In this document: piece by piece, positions 30,103-38,212 of the stretch
How the letters are laid out: each line of letters starts with the position of its first letter
Position numbering within the stretch: position 1 is the first letter of the stretch
NCBI GenBank assembly: GCA_018240025.1
Contig: JAFEGM010000012.1
Location: 103,612 to 167,611 of the forward strand
Length of the DNA: 64,000 bases
Direction of reading: 5' to 3'
Source of the DNA: Verrucomicrobiota bacterium
GTDB lineage: Bacteria > Verrucomicrobiota > Verrucomicrobiia > Chthoniobacterales > SZAS-18
Program-made: the position numbers and the translations under genes
Notes under the pieces: generated by a model
The model's database searches: none
What the model saw: only the letters and a program-made list of their open reading frames with translations
What the model was told of the DNA's origin: nothing

Positions 30103-31260
30103 TTAAGCGCTCAGGCTGTCAGCCTGGCTGGCGGGCGAGGCGCCCTCGGGATCGTTGCGGCGGCGCACGAAGAGAAAGCCGACGAGCAGCGCGTTGGCGG
30201 CCAGGGACAAAATCGTAAGCAGCGAGAGGCCTTCACCTTGGGAATGGTCGTGCCCGCCGGAGCCGCCTGCGCGGGCTGCCTTCTGCTCTGCGGTGACCTC
30301 CGTGCCGTCTTCGTTGTGCTCGTGGCCGTGGGCCGCATCCAAGGCCGCCTTGAGGCTGACGCTGCCTTTGCCGGCAAAGGCGAGGGAGTAGGCGCCTTGC
30401 GTGACGACCTGGTCGCCCGCAAACAGGCCGGAAACGATCTCGACGTAGCGGTCATTCATCATGCCGACGCGCACGGCCGTCTTCACGTAGGCGTTCTTGA
30501 GCTCGTAGTCTTTGACGTAGACGAAGCGGTCGAGGTTATCGCCTTGGAGCGCGGCCCGCGGCACCGCCATGACCCCGTCGCGCTGAGCCAGGACAATCGA
30601 AAATTCCGCCCGCATCCCGGGCCGCAGACTCGAGCCGCGGGTGGGGAGGCGAAAAACGGCGTCCACTGTGCCGCGCTCGCGATCGGCGGTTGTGCCAAAG
30701 CGGATGAGTTCGCCTTCGAAGGTTTCGCCCGGCACCGCCGAGACTCGAATGTGCGCTTTGGTGCCCACCGAGAGGCGCGCTGTCTGATGCTCAGGCACGC
30801 GCGCAATCGCCAGGACCTGCGTCAGATCGGTGATCTCCATAATCACCTTGTCGGGCTCGATGGGCTCGCCCAGCCGCGCCTCCGTGAAGGTGACGACGCC
30901 GGCGTTGGCTGCGCGCAGCGAAATCACCGGGGGCGGGTCGCCCGGCTGCCGGCTCTCCAAGCGCGCGACGACGTCGCCGGCGGCGACGCGATCGCCGGCC
31001 TGGAGTTTGAGTTCGATCAGTCTGCCTGGAATACGGCTCGTGACGACGCTGCGACGCAGCGGCTCGGGTTCGATCCGGCCCAAGGCGAAGACCGTTTCTT
31101 CGAACGCTTGTTCTTCAACTTCGGTCGTGGCCAGGCCCAAATTGGCGACGCCGTTTTCGTCGAGCAGGACCGTATTTGCGACCTTCGCTGGATCGGGTTT
31201 GGCGACGAGGCTGCCAAAAGGCAAGGCCAGGAACGGGAGCAGGAGCAGGGAACGATTCAT
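30103..31260 (-). CDS. czcB: HME-RND periplasmic adaptor with His-rich tail and C-terminal membrane helix
   Basis: This 385-residue adaptor starts with a signal or anchor (LLLLPFLALPFGSLVA). It has lipoyl-like (GRLIELKLQAGDRVAAGDVVARLESRQPGDPP) and beta-barrel segments (VPEHQTARLSVGTKAHIRVSAVPGETFEGELI) with only a short linker between lipoyl halves. After the membrane-proximal domain it carries HGHEHNEDGTEVTAEQKAARAGGSGGHDHSQG, two His-rich clusters, then a hydrophobic helix (LLTILSLAANALLVGFLFV) and a basic end. A second C-terminal anchor is unusual for this family. The stop codon of the upstream C gene overlaps its start (ATGA, 31257-31260). Confidence 0.88.
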   Translation of the reverse strand: MNRSLLLLPFLALPFGSLVAKPDPAKVANTVLLDENGVANLGLATTEVEEQAFEETVFALGRIEPEPLRRSVVTSRIPGRLIELKLQAGDRVAAGDVVARLESRQPGDPPPVISLRAANAGVVTFTEARLGEPIEPDKVIMEITDLTQVLAIARVPEHQTARLSVGTKAHIRVSAVPGETFEGELIRFGTTADRERGTVDAVFRLPTRGSSLRPGMRAEFSIVLAQRDGVMAVPRAALQGDNLDRFVYVKDYELKNAYVKTAVRVGMMNDRYVEIVSGLFAGDQVVTQGAYSLAFAGKGSVSLKAALDAAHGHEHNEDGTEVTAEQKAARAGGSGGHDHSQGEGLSLLTILSLAANALLVGFLFVRRRNDPEGASPASQADSLSA

Positions 31261-32495
31261 TTGGAGAGGCCGCGGGTGGAAGAGGGGTGGACATCGGCGC
31301 TGGTCGCGGCCAGCAGGCGGGCGCGCGCCAGCTGCCGGTCGCGCAGCGCTTCCAGGCGCTGCGCTTCGAGCTCGAAGCGCTTGCCTCGAGCGCGGAGGAC
31401 CTCGACCAGCGAGGTCTGGCCCGAATTGAAGACGCTATTGAGCAGTTCCTCGATTTTTCGGGCCGAAGGGATGAGGTCGGTCTCGAAGGCATTGACCACT
31501 CGATCGGCGGCCGCCTCCTCTTGCTGCGCCGTGGTGATCTCGTTGGGGACGCGGGCATTGAGCGCGTCGAGCTCCAGCGTGGTGCGCCGCAGGGCAGCAT
31601 CCGCAGTCAGCACCCGGCCCAAGCCTTGGTTCCAGACGGGTAGGGGAATGCCGATTTTGAAGGAAAAGCCGCTCTGGCGATCCAGCCCGAAAGGAGCGTC
31701 TTCGGAGCGAGCCCGCTCCAGCCCAAAGCCGAGCGAAAAGTCGCCCCACCGCTCTGCCCGCGCGAGCGCGGAACCCTGAGTGGCAGCTTCCGTCCGGGCA
31801 ATGCCGGCCCGCAGATCGCCTCGCTGGCGATAGTCCCCGTGGCGGCTGCTGGGCAGGGCTTCGAGCGAGCCCGCGATTTGGAGCGAAGCGTTGCGCGCCA
31901 AACCCAGTAGGATTCGGAGTTCGCCGCCGAGCGTGGCCGACTCGAAGTCCAGCCGGCTGGCTTCGGTCATGAGTTGCCGGGCTTCCAGGTCGGTTTGGAG
32001 AGTGTCGATCTGCGACGCTTCTCCCAGGCTCAGGCGGCGCTGGGTGAAGGAGGCGAGTTCGCGGCTGTTCTTGAGCTGCCGCTCGCGCAGCTCGCGCAGA
32101 GATTGAAGCGCCAGAAGCCGGATCGCGGCCGTGCGCGCTTCAAAGGCCAAGCGACGTGCGCCGTCGGCGACTTCCGCCTCGGCCGCCACGAGTTCGGCTC
32201 GAGCCACCGCACGCTCCAAGGGAAGACGTGCCGTCAGCGGAAAACGCTGCGTCAGCGCGACGTTGGCCGTGTATTCCCCCGTGCGCCGAGTGCGGCTGTA
32301 GGAAAACTCCAATTCCGGATTGGCCAGGCGTCCGGCGTTGACCAGCCGGCCGCGCGCTTCTTCGATCCGCCACCGGGCCGCGCGCAGCGAAGGGTTCTCG
32401 CGCAGCGTTTGCGCCACGATTTGCTCGACGCTGAGAGTCGCGGCGGAGGCGGAAGCGAAGGAAAAAAGGAAGAGAAGAAGAGAGACGGGCCGCAT
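31257..32495 (-). CDS. czcC: Outer-membrane efflux protein of the second HME-RND pump (TolC family)
   Basis: This 412-residue CzcC-type duct begins with a signal peptide (VSLLLFLFSFASASAATLS) and VEQIVAQTLRENPSLRAARWRIEEARGRL, the usual opening of outer-membrane efflux proteins. The second half contains DFSLGFGLERARSEDAPFGLDRQSGFSFKIGIPLPVWNQGLG, the family hallmark at the second-repeat strand pair. It is coupled to the adaptor by a 4-bp overlap. Upstream, a 113-bp gap with a perfect 8-bp hairpin separates it from the small Cys-rich gene. Confidence 0.9.
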   Translation of the reverse strand: MRPVSLLLFLFSFASASAATLSVEQIVAQTLRENPSLRAARWRIEEARGRLVNAGRLANPELEFSYSRTRRTGEYTANVALTQRFPLTARLPLERAVARAELVAAEAEVADGARRLAFEARTAAIRLLALQSLRELRERQLKNSRELASFTQRRLSLGEASQIDTLQTDLEARQLMTEASRLDFESATLGGELRILLGLARNASLQIAGSLEALPSSRHGDYRQRGDLRAGIARTEAATQGSALARAERWGDFSLGFGLERARSEDAPFGLDRQSGFSFKIGIPLPVWNQGLGRVLTADAALRRTTLELDALNARVPNEITTAQQEEAAADRVVNAFETDLIPSARKIEELLNSVFNSGQTSLVEVLRARGKRFELEAQRLEALRDRQLARARLLAATSADVHPSSTRGLSK

Positions 32496-32583
32496 GAAAA
32501 AACAGGAGCCACACGCAGGAAGGGCGGTGCGTGTATCCGCCCGGGCGAGAAACCACGCGGGGCCTCGCCAACCATCTTTGGGA

Positions 32584-32602
32584 CCGCTCGCGCAGCGAGC
32601 GG
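32584..32602 (-). promoter_or_regulatory. Hairpin between the small Cys-rich gene and czcC (second locus)
   Basis: CCGCTCGC (32584-32591) and GCGAGCGG (32595-32602) form a perfect 8-bp stem with a 3-nt loop just after the stop of the small gene. There is no T run, so it is more likely an mRNA-processing or attenuating element than a full terminator. Confidence 0.45.
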
Positions 32603-32608
32603 GTTCCC

Positions 32609-32980
32609 TTAGCTACAAAGGTTTGGACCGCGCGCCGGCAGGCAGCGCGTCGACGCGCGTCGAGACCAGCTGATCAGCGTGGGATCGGGTGGAGGGTAGA
32701 TTTCTGCGGGCTGCGCAAGCGCGAGGGTCACTCGGCTCTCGAGCCACCCGTCTTGCCAGCTGGTCGCCAGGGCTTGGACTGAGGGTGCCTGAAGCGCATC
32801 GTTCCCGCTCACCACGTCCACCGGTGTGGCGCAGCCGGCACAGGCTTGATCTTCCTCGCCGGGGCATTTTTCAGCACAGGCGACCTCAGCCAGATGCTCG
32901 CCCAGGATCAGGCAGGCTTGGGAACTCCCCAAGAACGCCAGCAGCCCAAAGAGGGCGATGCAGAGGCGGAGGAGTTTCAT
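32609..32980 (-). CDS. Small exported Cys-rich protein in front of czcC (second locus)
   Basis: This 123-residue protein has a signal peptide (LRLCIALFGLLAFLGSSQA) ending at SQACLI, then VACAEKCPGEEDQACAGCATPVD. It carries a mid region LALAQPAEIYPPPDP and ends RCLPARGPNLCS. It has nine cysteines. The protein at 40316 shares SQACLI, the spaced cysteines ending CAT, the LALAQ segment and the final RGPxL, so the two are homologous members of what seems to be a family. Each stands immediately before the C component of an RND pump, the position of CzcI. Metal sequestration or sensing in the periplasm is inferred. Confidence 0.7.
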   Translation of the reverse strand: MKLLRLCIALFGLLAFLGSSQACLILGEHLAEVACAEKCPGEEDQACAGCATPVDVVSGNDALQAPSVQALATSWQDGWLESRVTLALAQPAEIYPPPDPTLISWSRRASTRCLPARGPNLCS

Positions 32981-33066
32981 GTGAGTTCTAGAACGACGAG
33001 ATTCTGCCGATCCCTCAAAATTCCGCGCTGAACCTTCCAGGGGAACGTAATCGGGGAGAAAAGGGG

Positions 33067-33120
33067 CTGCCGCTCCGCAGCCGACTAAAGGTGCAGTCGT
33101 CTGGGTTTCGGAGCGGCAGC
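33067..33120. repeat. Inverted repeat after the 80-residue exported gene
   Basis: GCTGCCGCTCCG (33067-33078) and CGGAGCGGCAGC (33109-33120) are perfect 12-bp inverted arms. An inner 6-bp stem overlaps the left arm (33065-33082). It lies between the stop of the small gene at 33140 and the start of the next minus-strand gene, so it could end the short transcript. Confidence 0.5.
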
Positions 33121-33139
33121 AAGGCCGTGTGTCCTGGGG

Positions 33140-33382
33140 CTAGCCGCCGCTGCCCTTGGACGCCATCCTTTCCTGCCAGGTCTGCTCAGCAGGCGCTGGC
33201 GTCGGCCTGGGCGCGGATTCGGCCCGCACGCCCGCACGGACGCGCGGGACACGGGAGTGCAGGCAGCACTTGGGAGCTTCGCAGCTCCGGACTTTGGCTT
33301 TGCGGTTGGGCTCGCGTGCCGCGGCCTCGGTGGCCGGGATCAGGGTGGCTGCGAGCATGAAGGCAATGAGGAGCGGTTTCAT
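33140..33382 (-). CDS. Very small exported protein with CxxxxCC motif
   Basis: This 80-residue protein starts MKPLLIAFMLAATLIPATEAAA, a convincing signal peptide. The short mature part is basic (REPNRKAKVRSCEAPKCCLHSRVPRVR) with three cysteines and a histidine, then a Pro/Ala-rich linker and WQERMASKGSGG. It is the first gene of the minus-strand metal cluster and has a strong palindrome right upstream, so metal-dependent control is likely. No family is recognised. Confidence 0.55.
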   Translation of the reverse strand: MKPLLIAFMLAATLIPATEAAAREPNRKAKVRSCEAPKCCLHSRVPRVRAGVRAESAPRPTPAPAEQTWQERMASKGSGG

Positions 33383-33384
33383 GT

Positions 33385-33413
33385 TTTGGGTCGAGCAATG
33401 CTCAATGTCCCAA
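33385..33413. promoter_or_regulatory. Palindromic operator candidate upstream of the small exported gene
   Basis: TTTGGG (33385-33390) and CCCAAA (33408-33413) flank an inner GAGCA/TGCTC palindrome (33393-33397 and 33399-33403). The element begins 3 bp upstream of the small-gene ATG (on the opposite strand). Its position over the expected promoter suggests repressor binding. Confidence 0.4.
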
Positions 33414-33579
33414 ACGTCGTCGATTACGGCCTTCCCTCATCGAAGCTGGACCTGAAGGCCGTCCATCCGGCCGAGATGCAGACAACGACGCAAGATTTCG
33501 GCCCCGCCCGCGGCTGGCGACCGGGGCATTGAAACGGCTTGCCATGGCTGGAGATGGCCCGGTTGCTTCCCCAACATGT

Positions 33580-33954
33580 ATGGCAACTCCTGAAGAAATT
33601 CGTTTCGCCAAAAACCGCTTTCACCTCAACGACCTGCTGGTCGAATGCATGTTTACGCTGGAGGCGTGTCTGGGCCTCGAGTGGAAATCGATCGGCGGCG
33701 ACCTCGAGAGCTACACGGGCCGGCTGCTTGAAAACACGATCGCCAATCAACATCTGAGCCACGAGCGCGTCTACCTCAATGGCGACAAGGTCGGCTTCAT
33801 CATCGGAGCGGATCCGAAATGGAACCCGGTGGTCTTCGTGACCACTTCTCACGCCGACCCTGCGCTCTTTGAACTGGACGCGCAGATCGAGGGTTACGAT
33901 CGCGTTCGCGCCGCCATGGTTGCGGCACTCAAAAGCGTCCAGACGCGCTCCTAG
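33580..33954 (+). CDS. Hypothetical soluble protein between metal loci
   Basis: The 124-residue product begins MATPEEIRFAKNRFHLNDLL and contains CMFTLEACLGLEWKSIGGDLESYTGRLLENTIANQHL and VGFIIGADPKWNPVVFVTTSHADP. It looks like a compact alpha/beta cytosolic protein without export signal. ATG codons at 33529 and 33544 also lie in frame. I prefer 33580 because the upstream residues look non-conserved (LAMAGDGPVASPTC). It is the only plus-strand gene between the second and third metal loci. No function is recognised. Confidence 0.5.
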   Translation: MATPEEIRFAKNRFHLNDLLVECMFTLEACLGLEWKSIGGDLESYTGRLLENTIANQHLSHERVYLNGDKVGFIIGADPKWNPVVFVTTSHADPALFELDAQIEGYDRVRAAMVAALKSVQTRS

Positions 33955-34019
33955 CCCAATGAGATGGCTTCACCGTCGTTGGCGCAGCGTTAACCTCGAG
34001 CGTTTTGCGCGTCGAAGCA

Positions 34020-34402
34020 TCATGTTCTCGACGATGGCGGCAACGGTGGCCCCTTGGCCGGCCAAGAGCACGCACGAGTTTTGATCGCTTCGATCAGCCC
34101 ATTGGCGTCGATCCTGGGACCGTGGGTGATCGTGACTTTTCCAGCCATGAGATTGACCCGCCCTTCACGCACGTCAGCCACTGGCTGGAGCGCACGTTGA
34201 ATGGCGGTTACCTCGTCGGCGCAGTCCATGCCAGACACCGACAGCACCGTCTGCTGGGTGTCTGCCACGTCGGGGTTTAGGATCTTGCTGTCTGGTGCAC
34301 CCACACCGCCGCAGCAGGAAGCGCCTTCTGGCCCGCCCAGCGGCCGCACACTCATTTGGACCTTGTGGGAGGGTTGGGAAGCCAGTCGGATGAATCGCTC
34401 AT
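34020..34402 (-). pseudogene. Remnant of a second Zn/Cd P-type ATPase (metal-binding head only)
   Basis: The open part reads ILNPDVADTQQTVLSVSGMD, then CADEVTAIQRALQPVADVRE, RVNLMAGKV and LIEAIKT. It matches the N-terminal domain of the ATPase at 24171-26444 almost residue for residue (LNP...VLSVSGMDCA and AIQRALQPV...VRE). The ATG at 34402 opens MSDSSDWLP, which resembles the start of that ATPase (MNDSS) but soon hits a stop in its frame, so a frameshift separates the old start from the domain. After about residue 100 similarity ends, and no membrane or catalytic part remains. The intact 111-codon frame from 34355 could still be translated as a stand-alone HMA protein. Confidence 0.65.
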
Positions 34403-34568
34403 GGTTATTGGTCGGTCGGTGTGGGGGCACCAGGAGTTGAGCCCGCCGGCCATGCCGTCGCGAAACAGAAGGGTGCTCCGTTGCTGATGCTGGCGACGGT
34501 GCCGACCCGTTCAGAGCGCTCGGCATGGTCGCTGCTCTGCGACGGCGTGCCGGTCGCGCGCCATGTGG

Positions 34569-35003
34569 TCATTCGTCGCAGGTGCAGGCGTACTCTGGGT
34601 TGTCGCACTTCTTGCAGGCGTGCAGTTCGAGTTTGATGCGAAAGTTCTTCGGTCGGGCTTGGGCGCTCGCCTTAATCTGGACGACGACTTGATAGCCCTC
34701 GCCTTCGGGCAGCGGCGTTTTCGAAACCATCAGGTCGCCTTTCTTCTCGAACTCTAGTTTCGTCTTGGCCCCGGGCGCTTCCGCGACGGCGCTGATCACC
34801 TGATCGGCCGGGGGCTGGGCTTGACCAACGGCGTTGTAGAATGCGATGGAGACCGTTCGATTCTTCTCAACGAAGAATTCGGCATTTTGCCCCTCCAGCT
34901 CAAGCAGGCGCCCCTTTCTAGGGCCTGCCTTGACGGTTTTCTCGGCGAGTGCCGGGGAGACGACGAGGGCGAGTAGAATCAACAGGCTGAGGATCTTTTT
35001 CAT
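34569..35003 (-). CDS. Exported RND-associated protein with C-terminal CxxCxNPEYxCxC motif (third locus)
   Basis: This 144-residue protein has a signal peptide (ILSLLILLALVVSPALAEK) and a beta-rich core with GPRKGRLLELEGQNAEFFVEKNRTVSIAFYN. The tail reads CKKCDNPEYACTCDE. Overall similarity to the protein at 26457 is modest, but the four-cysteine tail with the central NPE and the gene position (directly after the A-component gene) are conserved. Its start overlaps the pump stop by ATGA (35000-35003). It is probably a metal-binding partner of the pump in the periplasm. Confidence 0.7.
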   Translation of the reverse strand: MKKILSLLILLALVVSPALAEKTVKAGPRKGRLLELEGQNAEFFVEKNRTVSIAFYNAVGQAQPPADQVISAVAEAPGAKTKLEFEKKGDLMVSKTPLPEGEGYQVVVQIKASAQARPKNFRIKLELHACKKCDNPEYACTCDE

Positions 35004-38000
35004 ACGGAGGCAGGTTCAGGTTGCGGGGTTTGGATGGGGTTTAGGGGCGAAAGGGGCGGTTTGGGTTGGGCATGGCGTTCCAGCCATTCGTAGAGCACTG
35101 GTAACACGAGCAGGGTCAGAAAGGTGGACGTGACCACGCCGCCGATGACTACGGTGGCGAGGGGTCGCTGGACTTCTGCGCCGGCGCCCGTGGCGATGGC
35201 CATGGGTACGAATCCGAGTGAGGCGACCAATGCAGTCATGAGTTTGGGCCGCAGTCGCGTGAGGGTGCCTTCGACTACGGCCGCGCGCAGATCTCGACCC
35301 TGTTCACGCAGTTGGTTGATGAACGAGATCAGCATGATGCCGTTAAGCACTGCGATTCCCGAGAGCGCGATGAAACCTACGGCCGCCGAGATGGTGAACG
35401 GCATCTCGCGCAGCCACAGGGCGAAGATGCCGCCGGTCACTGCCAAGGGGACGCAGAGGAAAATGAGCGCGGCCTGCCGCAGCGAGCCAAAGCTCATGAA
35501 GATCAGCGTGAGAATGAAAAGCAGCGCCAGCGGTACGACGACCGCCAGGCGGCGCTTGGCCTCGAGCAGGTTGCGAAATTGCCCTCCAAATTCGAAGTAG
35601 TAGCCGTCGGGGAATTTGACCTTCTCGCGGATATTGCGCGTGGCCTCGTCAACAAAGCTGGCCGTGTCGCGCCCGCGCACGTTGACGAGGATGGAGACGC
35701 GTCGCTGAGCGTTTTCGCGCGCGACCTGATTGACCTGCTCGACAATCGTCACCTTGGCCACCTGCTTGAGGGCAAGCATTCCCCCGCTTTCCGTCCGCAC
35801 AGGGAGGCGTTCGATGGCAGCGAGATCGACCCGGCTTTCCTCGTCGAGGCGCACCACGATGGGTGTGCGTCGATTTCCTTCGATCAGAGTGCCCACTTGG
35901 GTGCCCGCCAGCGAAGTCTTGATGAGACGGTTGAGGTCGTCCGCGTGGACGTTGAACCTGCGCATGGCGGCGCGATCGGGCTGGATCTCAACGATAGGCA
36001 CCTTGCCGACCGCGTCGAATTCAGCCTCGCGTCCGCCCGGCGTGTTTTCGATCGTGCCTCGCACCTCACCGGCAATGCGCTCAAGTTCGCCGTAGTCTTG
36101 CCCAAAAATCTTGCAGACGAGGTCGGCGCGCGCGCCCGCCATGATCTCGTTGAATCGCATTTGGATCGGTTGCGAGACGAGCAGGTTTTGGCCAGGTATG
36201 CGCTCGATCAGCGCCGTGCGCATTTGAGCGGCGAGCTGTTCCTTGGCGATCGGGTTTCCATTTACCTGCCTCCACTGCTTGCGCGGATGGAGCATCACGT
36301 AGGTGTCGGAGACGTTGGGCCCCATCGGGTCGGTTGCGACCTCGGCTGTCCCGATGCGCGAAAAAACATCCTTGACCTCCCGGCCAAATTCTCGGCGCAA
36401 GATGGCTTCACTGCGCTTCTGCAGTTCCAGCGAGGCCGAAAGCCCGGCACTGGAAGAGCGGATGAGCTGGAAGGTCAGATCGCCTTCATCGAGTTGAGGA
36501 ATGAACTCCGCGCCCATGCGCGAGAGCAAGAAGAGCGAAAGCGCAAAAAGCCCGAACATCGGCAGCACGATCAGCCAGCGAAATCGCAGCCCGAAGGCGA
36601 GGAGAGGCGTGTAAAGTCGCTTTGTAAAGGTGACGATCCAGTTGTCCTTCTCCTGGATTCGCCCGCTCAGAAGCAGCGAGCAGAGCACTGGCATCAGGGA
36701 AATGGCCAGCACGAGCGAGCCTCCGAGGGCAAGCATGACGACTACCGCCATCGGCTTGAACATTTTCCCCTCGATGCCCTGCAATGCGAGGATGGGCACG
36801 TAAACAACGGTGATGACCAGAACGCCAAAAAACATCGGGCTGGCAACCTCCTTGGCGGCTCTAAGCACCTCTCGAGCGCGCTCCGAAGCGGTCAACTGGC
36901 GTCCGAGCGCGTGTTGCCGCTCGGCCAGATGCCGGACGATGTTTTCCACCATGACCACGGCGCCATCGATGATCATGCCAAAATCGATGGCCCCCAGACT
37001 CATCAAGTTGCCGGACAGGCCAAAGTGCACCATGCCCGTCATGGCGCAGAGCATGGAAAGCGGAATGACCAGAGCGACGATCACCGCGGCGCGCCAATTG
37101 CCGAGGAGGGCGAAGAGCACAGCGACCACGAGAATGGCTCCTTCGACCAGATTGGTCTCGACGGTGGCGATGGTGCGGCTGACCAGCTCGGAGCGGTCGT
37201 AGAGCGAGCGAATTGCCACGCCCGGAGGGAGCTTTTCCTGGATCTCGAGCAAACGCGCGCGCACCGCCTTTGCGACCAAGCGAGAGTTTTCGCCAGCCAG
37301 CATGATGGCTGCGCCGACCAGCGCCTCGCCACCGTCGTCGGTGCTTGCGCCAGTACGAAACTCGGAGCCGATGGCGACCGTGGCGACTTCGCCGAGAAGT
37401 ACAGGCGTCACCCCGGCGGCAAACTTCAGCGGAATCTTGGCGATTTCGCTGGTCGTCTCCACGCGACTGGCGGAACGGATGACCAATTGCTCGCTGCCGA
37501 TTTCGATGTAGCCGCCGCCGGCATTGTGGGTGTTTTGCTCGACGATGCCCGCGAGCGCGTCGAGCGACATCCCCGCGGCCGCCAGCCTGGCGGGGTCAGG
37601 GTGGATGACGATCTGCTTCTCGTAGCCGCCGCTGGTGTTGACTTCCGCGACGCCTGGCGTGCCGCGCAGCATCGGCTTCACCGTGTATTCCTGCAGCTGT
37701 CGCAGCTCCATCAGTTGCGCTTTACGGGTGCTCGGTTTTTGGGCCGCAGCAGCGGTATAGTCGAGCGAGTAGTAGTAGATTTCGCCCAAGCCGGTGGCGA
37801 TCGGCGCGAGCTTGGGCTTCAGCCCGGGTGGCAGTTCATCGAGCACCCCCTGCAGGCGCTCGCTGACGAGCTGGCGCAAACGATAGAGGTCGACCCCATC
37901 CCTGTAGGTCATGGTGATCTGCGAGAGCCCAAACTTCGAGAGCGAGCGCAGCTCGACCATGTCGGGCACGCCGGCCATCGCGTTTTCGAGGGGGAAAGTG

Positions 38001-38194
38001 ACGAGTTTTTCGACCTCCTCGGGCGCCAGCGCCGGCACCGCTGTGTTGATCTGAATTTGAGGATTGGTGATGTCGGGAACGGCATCGATGGGCAGGCGGA
38101 GTGCAGCCCAAATGCCGACGCCGATGAGCAGCACCGTGCCCAAGAGCACGACCAAGCGCTGGCGGACGGAGTTTTCGAGAAGCCAATGAAGCAT
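35000..38194 (-). CDS. czcA: HME-RND heavy-metal efflux pump (divalent-cation type)
   Basis: This 1064-residue RND pump starts MLHWLLENSVRQRLVVLLGTVLL and has [18 protein letters not shown] in the first loop. TM4 carries IDFGMIIDGAVVMVEN, the DFGxxxDGAxxxVEN signature of divalent-metal (Zn/Co/Cd/Ni) pumps, like the first locus and unlike the second. The C-terminal region is followed by an extended Pro-rich tail (KPPLSPLNPIQTPQPEP). It is transcribed with a compact adaptor (18-bp gap) and the outer-membrane gene. Its stop overlaps the start of the CxxC-tail gene, indicating coupling. Confidence 0.94.
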   Translation of the reverse strand: MLHWLLENSVRQRLVVLLGTVLLIGVGIWAALRLPIDAVPDITNPQIQINTAVPALAPEEVEKLVTFPLENAMAGVPDMVELRSLSKFGLSQITMTYRDGVDLYRLRQLVSERLQGVLDELPPGLKPKLAPIATGLGEIYYYSLDYTAAAAQKPSTRKAQLMELRQLQEYTVKPMLRGTPGVAEVNTSGGYEKQIVIHPDPARLAAAGMSLDALAGIVEQNTHNAGGGYIEIGSEQLVIRSASRVETTSEIAKIPLKFAAGVTPVLLGEVATVAIGSEFRTGASTDDGGEALVGAAIMLAGENSRLVAKAVRARLLEIQEKLPPGVAIRSLYDRSELVSRTIATVETNLVEGAILVVAVLFALLGNWRAAVIVALVIPLSMLCAMTGMVHFGLSGNLMSLGAIDFGMIIDGAVVMVENIVRHLAERQHALGRQLTASERAREVLRAAKEVASPMFFGVLVITVVYVPILALQGIEGKMFKPMAVVVMLALGGSLVLAISLMPVLCSLLLSGRIQEKDNWIVTFTKRLYTPLLAFGLRFRWLIVLPMFGLFALSLFLLSRMGAEFIPQLDEGDLTFQLIRSSSAGLSASLELQKRSEAILRREFGREVKDVFSRIGTAEVATDPMGPNVSDTYVMLHPRKQWRQVNGNPIAKEQLAAQMRTALIERIPGQNLLVSQPIQMRFNEIMAGARADLVCKIFGQDYGELERIAGEVRGTIENTPGGREAEFDAVGKVPIVEIQPDRAAMRRFNVHADDLNRLIKTSLAGTQVGTLIEGNRRTPIVVRLDEESRVDLAAIERLPVRTESGGMLALKQVAKVTIVEQVNQVARENAQRRVSILVNVRGRDTASFVDEATRNIREKVKFPDGYYFEFGGQFRNLLEAKRRLAVVVPLALLFILTLIFMSFGSLRQAALIFLCVPLAVTGGIFALWLREMPFTISAAVGFIALSGIAVLNGIMLISFINQLREQGRDLRAAVVEGTLTRLRPKLMTALVASLGFVPMAIATGAGAEVQRPLATVVIGGVVTSTFLTLLVLPVLYEWLERHAQPKPPLSPLNPIQTPQPEPASV

Positions 38195-38212
38195 GAGGTT
38201 TGCCCCTTCGTG

